Assembly: GCA_021153165.1 (NCBI GenBank)
Contig: JAGKTZ010000031.1
Span: 1-22,736 of the forward strand
From: Prevotellaceae bacterium
GTDB taxonomy: Bacteria > Bacteroidota > Bacteroidia > Bacteroidales > Bacteroidaceae
Direction: 5' to 3'
DNA length: 22,736 bases
The notes under the pieces are model-generated. The model had not been told where the DNA came from and did no database searches. It saw only the letters and a list, made by a program, of their open reading frames with translations. Made by a program: the position numbers and the translations under genes. Positions 7,711 through 16,001 of this stretch are shown piece by piece. Each line of letters begins with the position of its first letter. Positions within the stretch are counted from its first letter, which is position 1.

Positions 7711-7779
7711 ATGCCGTTTACATCCGTTAACATTTGCTTCGTTGCATAAAAGTTGCAAATTTATGCATATCACGTGTCA

Positions 7780-9114
7780 TTACAACACGCCCTGAGCCAT
7801 CATCGCCTTGGCCACCTTCATGAAGCCCGCAATGTTGGCGCCCTTCACGTAGTTCACGTAGCCGTCGGGCTCGGTGCCGTATTTCACACAGTTGGCGTGG
7901 ATGTCTTCCATGATCATGTGCAGGCGGTTGTCCACTTCCTCGGCAGTCCACGACAGACGTTCTGAGTTTTGTGTCATTTCAAGACCCGATACCGACACAC
8001 CGCCGGCATTGGCAGCCTTTCCGGGAGCGTACAGGATCTTAGCCTCTTGGAAGATTTGGATAGCTTCGGGTGTCGAGGGCATATTGGCACCTTCGCTCAC
8101 GGCGATCACACCATTTTCGACCAAAGCACGTGCTGCTTCGCCATTCAGTTCGTTTTGTGTAGCCGATGGCAGTGCGATGTCGGCCTTTTCAAACCAAGGC
8201 TTCGCACCAGGTACGTACTTGCAACCATACTTTTCGGCATATTCGCGAATACGTCCGCGGTACAAATTCTTCAACTCCATGATGTAGTCTAATTTCTCAC
8301 GATCGATGCCGTTGGGGTCGTAGATGTAACCATCAGAATCGGACATAGTCAGCACTTTGCCGCCCAGTTCGAGCACCTTCTCTGCTGTATATTGTGCTAC
8401 GTTACCCGAACCAGAGATGAGCACAGACTTGCCCTGCAGATCCATACCGCGTGTGCGCAGCATCTCCATCAGGAAGTACACGTTGCCGTAGCCAGTAGCC
8501 TCGGGGCGAATGAGCGAACCGCCAAACTCGCGACCTTTGCCAGTGAAGGTGCCTGTGAATTCGTGCGTCAACTTCTTGTACATGCCGTACATGTAGCCTA
8601 CTTCGCGGCCGCCTACGCCTATATCGCCAGCTGGCACGTCAGTGTCGGGCCCGATGTGACGGCTCAGCTCCAACATAAAGGCTTGACAGAAGCGCATCAC
8701 TTCGGCATTGCTCTTGCCACGAGGCGAGAAGTCCGAACCGCCCTTGCCGCCACCCATAGGCAGGGTGGTGAGCGCATTCTTGAACGTCTGCTCAAAAGCC
8801 AGGAACTTCAGGATGCTTTGATTCACCGAACTGTGAAAACGGATGCCGCCCTTGTAGGGACCAATCGCATTGTTGTGTTGCACGCGATAGCCCATGTTGG
8901 TCTGTACTTGACCCTTGTCGTCCATCCATGTGACGCGGAACTGAATGATTCTATCAGGGATGCACAGACGTTCGATGAGGCCTGCACGATCAAACTCGGG
9001 GTGCTTATTATACTCCTCTTCGATGGTGTCAAGCACTTCCTTGACAGCTTGATGATACTCGGGTTCGTTGGGAAAACGACGCATGATGTCGTCCAAGACT
9101 TTTTTGGCTTCCAT
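7780..9114 (-). CDS. gdhA: Glutamate dehydrogenase, NADP-type hexameric
   Basis: Cytoplasmic enzyme interconverting 2-oxoglutarate plus ammonium and glutamate. At 444 residues it has the normal size of the small hexameric GDH. Substrate-binding lysine 88 is in GPYKGG and the catalytic-loop lysine 124 is in PMGGGKGGSDF. The C-terminal Rossmann domain carries the GSGNVAQYTAEK nucleotide fold and SDSDG. The sequence resembles the NADP(H)-dependent assimilatory type, but coenzyme choice is not certain from residues alone. It has its own consensus promoter (9274-9303) with a leader of about 150 bases, and repeat copy A begins 13 bases after its stop. Codons look GC-richer than the flanking AT-rich spacers, as expected for a highly expressed gene. 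Confidence 0.96.
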   Translation of the reverse strand: MEAKKVLDDIMRRFPNEPEYHQAVKEVLDTIEEEYNKHPEFDRAGLIERLCIPDRIIQFRVTWMDDKGQVQTNMGYRVQHNNAIGPYKGGIRFHSSVNQSILKFLAFEQTFKNALTTLPMGGGKGGSDFSPRGKSNAEVMRFCQAFMLELSRHIGPDTDVPAGDIGVGGREVGYMYGMYKKLTHEFTGTFTGKGREFGGSLIRPEATGYGNVYFLMEMLRTRGMDLQGKSVLISGSGNVAQYTAEKVLELGGKVLTMSDSDGYIYDPNGIDREKLDYIMELKNLYRGRIREYAEKYGCKYVPGAKPWFEKADIALPSATQNELNGEAARALVENGVIAVSEGANMPSTPEAIQIFQEAKILYAPGKAANAGGVSVSGLEMTQNSERLSWTAEEVDNRLHMIMEDIHANCVKYGTEPDGYVNYVKGANIAGFMKVAKAMMAQGVL

Positions 9115-9273
9115 AGGGTTTAGTTATTTTTAGTTTTTGTGAATACGATACGATCGTCGGTCTCTTCAAAAATCAGTCTAAATTCATATGGTTCTCATAT
9201 CCTCAGACGAAGAATACACCATATTAATATATAATAGGACAATGCAAGACCTCCGATTTTCAAAATCTGTCAG

Positions 9274-9303
9274 CAAAGTTAAAGAGTTTCTGTTATTCTG
9301 CAA
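9274..9303 (-). promoter_or_regulatory. Consensus promoter for gdhA
   Basis: Minus-strand TTG (9301-9303), 19 bases, then TAACTTTG (9274-9281). The implied 5' leader is about 150 bases and AT-rich, with a small GATTTT/AAAATC stem near its start. The upstream terminator hairpin abuts the TTG box. Confidence 0.65.
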
Positions 9304-9304
9304 G

Positions 9305-9341
9305 AAAAAAGAGACAAAAATTATCTTTTTGCCTCTTTTTT
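9305..9341. terminator. Intrinsic terminator after the PPDK-N fusion gene
   Basis: Arms 9305-9320 and 9326-9341 are reverse complements except one position, with a 5-base loop. Each arm ends in six A or T, so the hairpin works as a bidirectional intrinsic terminator. It lies 28 bases after the stop codon at 9370. Confidence 0.75.
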
Positions 9342-9369
9342 ACATTATTTTTTACGTTTTTCTGCTATT

Positions 9370-12333
9370 TCAACCTTCCAATTCAGGTTTCAGTATCACG
9401 CCGACCTTTTTCATACCGTCTACTTTGATCACAGCCGGGCGCGGCAGACGCACGTGGCGTACAAATTGCGTTTCCTCGACGGCTGGAAGGCTGTTGAGGT
9501 AGGCTTGATCGTAAATACCCTCGCCAATAAAATCGTTGACGGTGAAGTAGGCGACGCCGAAGCTGGTCAGATTTTGGAAGAAGTGAGTGCCTTGGCTCGG
9601 GTCAATACGATAATTGTCCAAACCGGCTTCGACTATCGCCTTGGCGGCAGAAATATGCGGCCACTTGACGGGTATTCCCAACCACGAATCACTGCTGCCC
9701 CATCGGCCTGGACCCACGAGAATATAGTGGCGCTCCTCTTTCAAAAATTGTTGATTGATGCGGCTGATTTCGTCTGCTATCAAGGTGTTGTTGGCGGCGG
9801 AAAAATTGTCCGTCTTAACGTATACTACATCGCACACGTCGTCTGTCACACCATGTCCTATGGCATTGGGCGATTGTATCAAGGTTTCTTCAGCCGACAC
9901 TTGGGACAAATCCTCGTCGAGCATCATCATGGCATCGACCATCGGACGTATTTGCAGGAGATACAGAGTGCCTGTGCGGTCGGGGTTGAGTTTTACAGCA
10001 AACTCTATTTCTACGGCACGGCGCATATCATTCTGTCCGTACTCCAAGATCATTCGTAGCAACTCGGGCAAGGGGAATATCCCCTGCTGCAGAACACCGC
10101 AGAAGGTGATCAACTTTCGTCCCCCCTCGTAGAGCCCGTCGCGTATCATCATGTCGTAAGGATCGTACGTCGAGGCGATGTATTGCAACGAACCATCCTT
10201 GACGGCTTCGCTGACGTGCAGTTTCAAGAGATTGAAACTATCATCTACCTTCAGATCCTGAGCCGTGTGCGTAGTGTCCAAAGCATAGAATTGCGTCTGC
10301 GTTTCGCGCAGGGCAATTTCCATTTCGCTCGTTTGCAAAACCTTATTAGGATAAGCTGGACAAACTCGAAGATTTAGTCCGCCATCTACTATATATTTCC
10401 CAAGACCAAGCGCCAGATTCACGATACCATCACTCGCCGCTTCGTCACCTATCGGATAATAATTAACAGAACGGGCTACACCTGAAATCTGTGGATAGAA
10501 ACGCGTGCCATATTGACTTCCTGCCACCTCTTGCAGGAGTACTGCCATTTTCTCCTGGTCTATGACGTTGCTTGTCGCCGTCATATATGCCTTACTGTCC
10601 TTGTAGAACACAGAAGCATAGACCCCCTTGATCGCATCCGAGAGCAAGCGGAAACGGGTGTTGATATCCTCGGCATAAGGTATCATATAAGTGGAATAAA
10701 TTCCCGCGAAAGGCTGATAGTGCGCATCCTCGAGCAAAGAAGATGAACGTATGGCGATAGGCGTACGGACCACGTCCAAATAAACCATCAGGTCGTCGTA
10801 CAGACGTTCGGGCAATTCTGCACGAAGAAAGGCTTGCAGGATATCTTCGTCCGAGGCATCTGACAGCGCAATTTGATATAATTCATTACGGTCCATGAAT
10901 TCGTCGAAGATGTCTGTACAAAGCACCACGGTCCTTGGGATCACGACTGTGGCATTCTCGAAAGAATTCAAATCCGGATGACGCATGATGATATTGTCCA
11001 GGAAAGCCAAACCGCGTCCCTTACCGCCGAGCGACCCCTCGCCGATACGTGAGAAATTGCTGAAACTATCAAAGCGATGTCTATTGAAGACGGCCACAAC
11101 CCCTTGGTTCTTCATCTTACGATAACTAGCAATGGCATCGAAGATGATTTGCCTATGTGCATCAATGTCCTGGAGCGAATCCCAGGTGATATACTTCAGA
11201 AATTCGGAGATAGGGAAGAGTGCACGCGAACAGAGCCAGCGCGACACATTGTTACGGGAAATGTGATAAAGGAGTGAGTCGGCGGGCAACGTGAAAATAT
11301 TGTCCTGCAAATCTTTCAAATTACGCACACGTACGATCTCTTCTCTTGTTTCTGGATTGCGGAAGATAAAGTCGCCGAAACCAAAGTTTTTCAGAATTAG
11401 CTTACGCAAATCGCGATCCAGCTTCTTCGAATTTTTATCAATAAAGGACGCTCCGCATTGTTCGGCTTGGATATAGCGATCAGACTCGGACGATTCGAGG
11501 ATCAAAGGTAAGAACTCGTCCTCTTTTCGAATGGCTGTGAGCAACTCGATGCCGGCAAATTCATTTTTCACCCCATCCTTTGGAAAGCGGCAGTCGCTGA
11601 TGACACCCAAGGTATGATCTTTGTATTTAGAATAAAGCGCCCAGGCCTCCTCATAATTACGCGCCAATACGATTTTGGGACGGCCGCGCATACGTAGGGT
11701 TTCCAAGTGTGAGTTGAGGGCTTCGGTAGCGAATTCTAGGCTCTGTTGCAGGACAAATTTGTAAAGACTTGGCAAGATCGACGAGTAGAAACGTATAGAG
11801 TCTTCGACCAGCAAAATCATCTGCACACCTGCCACGTTGATATCATGTTCCAGATTCATTTTGTCCTCTATCAGTTTGATGATAGAAACCAACAGGTCGG
11901 TGTTGCCCAACCAACAGAAGACGTATTCAAATATAGACAAATCCTCGTTTTCCATACGTCGCGTGATGCCGTGGCTAAATGGCGTGAGCACCACGATAGG
12001 TATCTTCTGATAGCGCATTTTGATTGATCGCGCGATGTCAAACACATCGTTATTGTCCGTACCGGGCATACAGATCACAAGGTTGAAAGCAGTGCGGCGC
12101 AGTTCGCGTTCGGCCTCCTCGGCAGAAGCTACTTGATAGAAGCGCGGAGGATAGCGCAACCCCAATTTGGCATATTCGTCAAATATCTTTTCGTCTACGC
12201 GCCCATCGTCTTCCAGCATAAACGCATCGTAGGGATTGGCGATCAAGAGTACGTTGAAAATGCGGCGCCTCATTAAGTCCATAAACGGGGTGTCGCGCAG
12301 TATCAACTGGTTCTTCCAATAACGTTGTGTCAT
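9370..12333 (-). CDS. Two-receiver / PEP-pyruvate-binding (PPDK N-terminal) fusion protein
   Basis: 987 residues, cytoplasmic. Residues ~27-150 form a receiver-like fold (VLLIANPYDAFML, IPIVVLTPFS) in which the phospho-acceptor Asp is absent (NLVICMPG). Residues ~170-315 form a second receiver that keeps the acid pair VED (177-178) and Asp247 in VISDCRF. Residues ~425-800 are an ATP-grasp PPDK-N/PEP-synthase-like domain with GGKGRGLAFL (436-445) and RSSSLLEDAHYQPFAGIYST (from Arg529). The swivelling phospho-histidine domain and PEP-binding TIM barrel of true PEP synthase are missing, so the usual full reaction is unlikely. The C-terminal ~150 residues (GPGRWGSSDSWLG...) are conserved-looking but not a domain I can name. 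Similar fusions are annotated in Bacteroidota as PEP/pyruvate-binding proteins. I infer a phosphorylation-linked regulatory or kinase role. Confidence 0.85.
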   Translation of the reverse strand: MTQRYWKNQLILRDTPFMDLMRRRIFNVLLIANPYDAFMLEDDGRVDEKIFDEYAKLGLRYPPRFYQVASAEEAERELRRTAFNLVICMPGTDNNDVFDIARSIKMRYQKIPIVVLTPFSHGITRRMENEDLSIFEYVFCWLGNTDLLVSIIKLIEDKMNLEHDINVAGVQMILLVEDSIRFYSSILPSLYKFVLQQSLEFATEALNSHLETLRMRGRPKIVLARNYEEAWALYSKYKDHTLGVISDCRFPKDGVKNEFAGIELLTAIRKEDEFLPLILESSESDRYIQAEQCGASFIDKNSKKLDRDLRKLILKNFGFGDFIFRNPETREEIVRVRNLKDLQDNIFTLPADSLLYHISRNNVSRWLCSRALFPISEFLKYITWDSLQDIDAHRQIIFDAIASYRKMKNQGVVAVFNRHRFDSFSNFSRIGEGSLGGKGRGLAFLDNIIMRHPDLNSFENATVVIPRTVVLCTDIFDEFMDRNELYQIALSDASDEDILQAFLRAELPERLYDDLMVYLDVVRTPIAIRSSSLLEDAHYQPFAGIYSTYMIPYAEDINTRFRLLSDAIKGVYASVFYKDSKAYMTATSNVIDQEKMAVLLQEVAGSQYGTRFYPQISGVARSVNYYPIGDEAASDGIVNLALGLGKYIVDGGLNLRVCPAYPNKVLQTSEMEIALRETQTQFYALDTTHTAQDLKVDDSFNLLKLHVSEAVKDGSLQYIASTYDPYDMMIRDGLYEGGRKLITFCGVLQQGIFPLPELLRMILEYGQNDMRRAVEIEFAVKLNPDRTGTLYLLQIRPMVDAMMMLDEDLSQVSAEETLIQSPNAIGHGVTDDVCDVVYVKTDNFSAANNTLIADEISRINQQFLKEERHYILVGPGRWGSSDSWLGIPVKWPHISAAKAIVEAGLDNYRIDPSQGTHFFQNLTSFGVAYFTVNDFIGEGIYDQAYLNSLPAVEETQFVRHVRLPRPAVIKVDGMKKVGVILKPELEG

Positions 12334-12390
12334 ATCATTTTTTGCTTATTTCGTCAGACTAACTATGATCTGTAAAAGATTTTGTGATAA

Positions 12391-12515
12391 GAAATCTAGA
12401 CCTTGCGAAGAGAAATCCAGACCTTCTGAAAAAAAGTCAAGATCTTGTGAAAAAAAGGTCTAACCTTTTTTAAATTTCGCGACGTCTCGTTGAAAAAAGG
12501 TCTAGGTTTTTTTTC
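12391..12515. repeat. Interspersed repeat element, hairpin-only copy B with 21-base tandem units
   Basis: Three consecutive 21-base units (12391-12411, 12412-12432, 12433-12453) follow the pattern AAxTCxAGACCTTGTGAAAA, the same motif that forms the hairpin arms of copies A, C and D. A fourth, weaker unit follows (AAAGGTCTAACC). The next module, AAATTTCGCGACGTCTCGTT (12472-12491), is the reverse complement of the centre of copy D. A second GGTCTAGG and a T-run close the element. It fills most of the 209-base gap between the ABC permease and the PPDK-N fusion. The promoter half found in A and C is absent. Confidence 0.65.
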
Positions 12516-12542
12516 GGAGTGTCAAACAGACTTTTTACCGCA

Positions 12543-13847
12543 TTATTTATATCTCACCCACTTCAGCATCTCGCGTATCGAAGGCTTCTTTCCATACATC
12601 AAAATGCCGACGCGATAGATCTTTGCTCCGATATAGACAAACAGAAGTGCTGTGCCAAAGAGCAAGAACAAGGACAACAATTCCTGCCAAAGGGGTACGC
12701 CAAAAGGTATTCGTATCATCATCACAATAGGCGAAGTCAGTGGGAAAATTGAAGTCCAGAAGGCTAACGGACCATTAGTATTCTCCATACTAAACATAGC
12801 GGCGTAGAAACCGAACAGTATAATCAGAATGACGGGAGTCATGAATTGAGACGAATCCTCCTGAGAATTGATGCTGGCACCAACGGCTGCGAAGAAGGAT
12901 GCGTAGAGCAGGTAGCCGCCGATAAAGTAGAGGATGAACATGATCACGATTTCGAGGAAAGGCAAGCCCATGATAGCGCTTAATATTTCATTGCCTCCAC
13001 TCATGCTTTCGGTTGGTGGCACCATAGCGCCGCCTACCATCGACGGAGTAGTACCTGCTGAGACGTCAACGCCGAAGAGCAGCTGCGCAGCAAATATAAT
13101 AGCAGCCAACATCATACCCCAAATCGCCAACTGCACGATGCCGACCAAGGCGACGCCGATGATTTTGCCCATCATCAGTTGGAATGGCTTGACGCTCGAC
13201 ACCATTAGTTCGACGATGCGACCAGTTTTCTCCTCGATCACACTCTGCATCACCATGCCGCCGTAAGCTATCACAAATATGTATATCAGCAGGGTGAATA
13301 AGTAACCTGTCAGCATCGCCACGTCGGTGCTTGATGCCGACTCCTCACCTGCTACGTCTCTCTTGATTGTTGGGATAGAGAAGGTGCTTTCTACATCCTT
13401 TATGATGTGCTCCAGGCCAGGAATGTTGTGCGATTGTAGCTTATCCTTGCGCACTTGTTCGTTCAAGGCGGCGGTGGTGAAAGTCAACAAGTCGGCTGGT
13501 ATCTCTTGCGACGAATATAGGGCGACGGCTGTGGGATCTTTGTGCAATTCGCCGTTGATGCAGAGCACCGCCTCAACGTCGCTTTCTTCAGCATAAAACT
13601 CATCTTTGTTTTCAGCTACGGGTACAAAATTGTAGGATGGATTGCCTAGCAACGAGGCGCCGTATCGTCCCGTCTTGTCAACGAGCATCACAGTGCCCAC
13701 TTCATCCCCCTCTACCGAGGATAACCAAATTGGCAAAAAGATCAAGGCGGCAAAGATAAAAGGCATCAAGATGGTGAGCAAGATGAACGACCGCTTGGCC
13801 ACACGCGTCATAAATTCGCGACGCACTATGATTAATATTTTATTCAT
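12543..13847 (-). CDS. ABC-2 type transporter permease (NatB/YhaP-like)
   Basis: 434 residues starting at ATG 13847; a TTG at 13862 in frame is less likely. One N-terminal membrane helix (about 20-43) follows the basic segment RREFMTRVAKRSF. A large soluble domain (about 44-175) comes next, then five or six C-terminal membrane helices, beginning at LFTLLIYIFVIAYGGMVMQ. The cytoplasmic motif SVIEEKTGRIVELMVSSVKP is characteristic of ABC-2 permeases of the NatB/YhaP group, whose known members export sodium or other cations or drugs. The ATPase gene lies just upstream (24-base gap), so the two form one transporter. The substrate cannot be predicted. Confidence 0.88.
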   Translation of the reverse strand: MNKILIIVRREFMTRVAKRSFILLTILMPFIFAALIFLPIWLSSVEGDEVGTVMLVDKTGRYGASLLGNPSYNFVPVAENKDEFYAEESDVEAVLCINGELHKDPTAVALYSSQEIPADLLTFTTAALNEQVRKDKLQSHNIPGLEHIIKDVESTFSIPTIKRDVAGEESASSTDVAMLTGYLFTLLIYIFVIAYGGMVMQSVIEEKTGRIVELMVSSVKPFQLMMGKIIGVALVGIVQLAIWGMMLAAIIFAAQLLFGVDVSAGTTPSMVGGAMVPPTESMSGGNEILSAIMGLPFLEIVIMFILYFIGGYLLYASFFAAVGASINSQEDSSQFMTPVILIILFGFYAAMFSMENTNGPLAFWTSIFPLTSPIVMMIRIPFGVPLWQELLSLFLLFGTALLFVYIGAKIYRVGILMYGKKPSIREMLKWVRYK

Positions 13848-13870
13848 GGCTTTGGATTTCAAAAAAAGAT

Positions 13871-14782
13871 TTACTTCGCATTGACTACCTTAAGGAAAAT
13901 GTCGTGCATCGAAGGCATTTGTTCGCAGAAAGCACGCACCTCTGTCTGCTGAGCAAGGTGTGCTATGAATTCTGAGTTGGTAGCTGGCGCTTTCTTGTTT
14001 AATATATAATGGTGCGCGTTGGCTATTTCTTTATGCTCGGCGATGCTGTAAATATCGCTCCAATCGGGGATTTTCTCGGTACAGGTCAGTTCGAATCTGT
14101 CGGTGCGGAATTGGCGCTTCACGTCGTGCACATTGCCGCTCAGTACGACTTTTGACTGATTGATCAGGGCAATTTCGTCGCACACTTCTTCCACTGAACT
14201 CATATTGTGGGTAGAGAAAATCACAGTGTGCCCTTTGTTGCGCAAACGTAGGATTTCCTGCTTCAATAGTTCGGCATTGACGGGGTCGAAACCTGAGAAA
14301 GGTTCGTCGAAGATAAGCAAAGGTGGCTCGTGCAAAACGGTAATGATAAATTGTACCTTCTGCTGCATCCCTTTGGAAAGTTCTTCCAGCTTCTTGTCCC
14401 ACCATGGCATGATTTCGAAACGGTTGAACCACTCGGTCAAACGGCTACGTGCCTCCTTGGCGCTGAGTCCTTTCAATTGTGCCAGGTATATGGCTTGTTC
14501 GCCCACTTTCATTTTCTTGTAGAGTCCACGTTCTTCGGGCAAATAGCCGATTTGTGCGACATCATTCGCCGTGAAGGGGCGACCATCAAACAGGATCTCG
14601 CCACTATCTGGCGCAGTGATGCGATTGATGATACGTATCAGCGTCGTTTTGCCTGCGCCATTTGGTCCCAGGAGTCCGAAGATTTTGCCGCGGGGTACCT
14701 CTATGCTCACATCCGAAAGTGCGGTGTGATGCGCGTATTGTTTGGTGATATGTCGTGCTGACAGAAATGTTTCCATAGCCAT
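13871..14782 (-). CDS. ABC transporter ATP-binding protein (NatA/YhaQ-like)
   Basis: 303-residue ATPase that powers the adjacent permease. Walker A is GPNGAGKTT (residues 39-47), the signature is LSKGMQQ, Walker B is LLIFDEP with the catalytic Glu, and the switch His is in FSTHNM. The C-terminal ~80 residues after the ATPase core match the DUF4162-like tail of this ABC subfamily. Two start codons are possible two codons apart (14782 and 14776); the second gives METFLSARHIT and may be the true one. The gene follows lpxH after 74 bases and a hairpin, so it may be cotranscribed with the glycosyltransferase-radC-lpxH run only by read-through. Confidence 0.92.
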   Translation of the reverse strand: MAMETFLSARHITKQYAHHTALSDVSIEVPRGKIFGLLGPNGAGKTTLIRIINRITAPDSGEILFDGRPFTANDVAQIGYLPEERGLYKKMKVGEQAIYLAQLKGLSAKEARSRLTEWFNRFEIMPWWDKKLEELSKGMQQKVQFIITVLHEPPLLIFDEPFSGFDPVNAELLKQEILRLRNKGHTVIFSTHNMSSVEEVCDEIALINQSKVVLSGNVHDVKRQFRTDRFELTCTEKIPDWSDIYSIAEHKEIANAHHYILNKKAPATNSEFIAHLAQQTEVRAFCEQMPSMHDIFLKVVNAK

Positions 14783-14815
14783 TGTTCTATTACGTATATA
14801 TTATATATATAGGTA

Positions 14816-14850
14816 TATCCCTTGCCCTTTTGAATTTTGAGCAAGGGATA
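14816..14850 (-). terminator. Hairpin directly after lpxH
   Basis: TATCCCTTGC (14816-14825) and GCAAGGGATA (14841-14850) are exact inverted repeats with a 15-base loop, starting 6 bases after the lpxH stop. The minus-strand tail is AT-rich without a pure T-run, so termination may be partial. Confidence 0.45.
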
Positions 14851-14856
14851 GATGTA

Positions 14857-15624
14857 TCAGGGTTGAGTTTCTCCTTCGATAAAGTCTTCCATGAATAAAT
14901 GTTCGCCGTCGTACACAGCGTAGGTGAACTGTGTGATCCAATCGCCCAGGATGACGAGGCGCGTGGTCTTGGCCAGCATTAAATCCAATTCGATATGTCG
15001 ATGGCCGAATACGAAGAAATTGATTTCTGGGTGGGTTTTCAGATAATCTTTGGCGAAGATGATAAGTTCTTCCTTATCCTCGCCCATATAGGGTGGTTCC
15101 TTGCCATCTTTTCGTTTGAGTCGGCTGCGTTTTGCCCACTCCAAACCGAATGTCATGCCCCAGCGCGGATGGATGGCAGCAAAGAGTTTTTGACAAATAC
15201 GATTGTGAAATACAGCGCGCAGAAACTTAAATCCGCGGTCGGTAGATCCCAGGCCGTCGCCATGTGCTAGGTAGAAAACGTTGCCGTAGAGTTCGACGAC
15301 CGAGCTACGTGGATGAAGCACCACGCCGCACTCTGTTTCCAAATAGTCGTTCATCCACAGGTCGTGGTTGCCGGTGAAATAATGCACCTCGACGCCCATA
15401 TCTGTCAGTTCGCTGATTTTTCCCAACAATCGGGTATATCCTTTGGGCACGACGGTCTTATATTCGTGCCAAAAGTCGAAGATGTCGCCCAGCAGGTAGA
15501 CTGCGGCGGCTTTGTGCTTGATGCTGTCCAAAAAGTTGGCCACACGGCGTTCCTGCATCCTGCTGTGCGGGATAGCCAGGCTACCCAGGTGTGCATCCGA
15601 CAGGAAATATATGTTTTTCTTCAT
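14857..15624 (-). CDS. lpxH: UDP-2,3-diacylglucosamine diphosphatase (lipid A synthesis)
   Basis: Calcineurin-like metallophosphoesterase of 255 residues. LpxH hydrolyses UDP-2,3-diacylglucosamine to lipid X and UMP, the fourth step of the Raetz lipid A pathway, at the inner membrane surface. All metal-binding motifs are present: SDAHLG (Asp10, His12), GDIFDF (Asp47), GNHD (Asn86, His87), HGD (His121) and GHRH (His208, His210). An insert around residues 130-180 (AIHPRWGMTFGLEWAKRSR) is the region that forms the LpxH lipid cap. It is one of the run glycosyltransferase-radC-DUF59-lpxH, 22 bases after the DUF59 gene. Specificity is inferred from family and length. Confidence 0.88.
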   Translation of the reverse strand: MKKNIYFLSDAHLGSLAIPHSRMQERRVANFLDSIKHKAAAVYLLGDIFDFWHEYKTVVPKGYTRLLGKISELTDMGVEVHYFTGNHDLWMNDYLETECGVVLHPRSSVVELYGNVFYLAHGDGLGSTDRGFKFLRAVFHNRICQKLFAAIHPRWGMTFGLEWAKRSRLKRKDGKEPPYMGEDKEELIIFAKDYLKTHPEINFFVFGHRHIELDLMLAKTTRLVILGDWITQFTYAVYDGEHLFMEDFIEGETQP

Positions 15625-15646
15625 ACTATCATGCTTTTGTGGTGCG

Positions 15647-15967
15647 CTACATGAAGCCCAGTTCCAATTTGGCTTCGTCGCTCATCATATCTTTGTCCCA
15701 CTCGGGTTCGAATACGAGGTTGACCTTGGCATCTGCCACGCCCTCGATGCCGGCTATTTTCAAGCGCACGTCTTCCATGATGAAATCCGCGGCGGGACAG
15801 TTTGGCGCAGTCAGTGTCATGTCTACTTCGAGTGTAGCATCGTCCATCAATTCTATACGATAGATCAGCCCAAGATTGTAGATGTCTACAGGGATTTCGG
15901 GGTCGTAGACGGTCTTGAGCACCTCGATGGTACGTTCTTCTATTTTCAGTCGTTCTTCTGGGGTCAT
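15647..15967 (-). CDS. DUF59/MIP18-family Fe-S assembly protein (SufT-like)
   Basis: 106 residues, a single DUF59 domain. Family members (SufT, PaaD, eukaryotic CIA2) help load iron-sulfur clusters onto target proteins. Conserved features are the N-terminal helix ending in VYDPEIPVDIYNLGLIY, the beta-strand VDMTLTAPNCP with the invariant Cys57, and the final VFEPEWDKDMMS, a normal end for SUF-associated members. It starts 34 bases after radC and ends 22 bases before lpxH, so it is probably cotranscribed with them, although no suf genes are in the window. I leave the symbol empty because SufT versus another paralogue is not decidable here. Confidence 0.85.
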   Translation of the reverse strand: MTPEERLKIEERTIEVLKTVYDPEIPVDIYNLGLIYRIELMDDATLEVDMTLTAPNCPAADFIMEDVRLKIAGIEGVADAKVNLVFEPEWDKDMMSDEAKLELGFM

Positions 15968-16001
15968 AGGTGTTTTGTGTTTGTTATGTGATAACCGATA
16001 C

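Larger units (their letters stand above)
7529..7767 (-). repeat. Interspersed repeat element, full-length copy A
   Basis: About 240 bp that align end to end, in inverted orientation, with 17860-18107. The best block (promoter plus first hairpin) matches at roughly 70 of 77 positions by eye. Reading on the minus strand, it holds an A/T-rich segment with TTTGCAACTT and GTTAACGGATGT; a promoter; a GC-rich hairpin (about 7640-7668) followed by a T-run; TTTTAGGC; then a long hairpin whose arms are versions of GTCAAGACCTTGT (7535-7548 and 7594-7607), with an extra inner copy at 7573-7586. The right boundary is only 13 bases from the gdhA stop codon. No ORF lies inside. Confidence 0.75.

Noticed and set aside
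8392..9123. 243-codon plus-strand ORF opposite gdhA
   Set aside because: Antisense shadow of a strongly conserved enzyme gene; composition is biased to Ala, His and Val, and no family is recognisable.
12391..12474. Short CRISPR-like tandem array
   Set aside because: The 21-base units are directly adjacent with no spacers and no cas genes are present. They are units of the interspersed repeat family.
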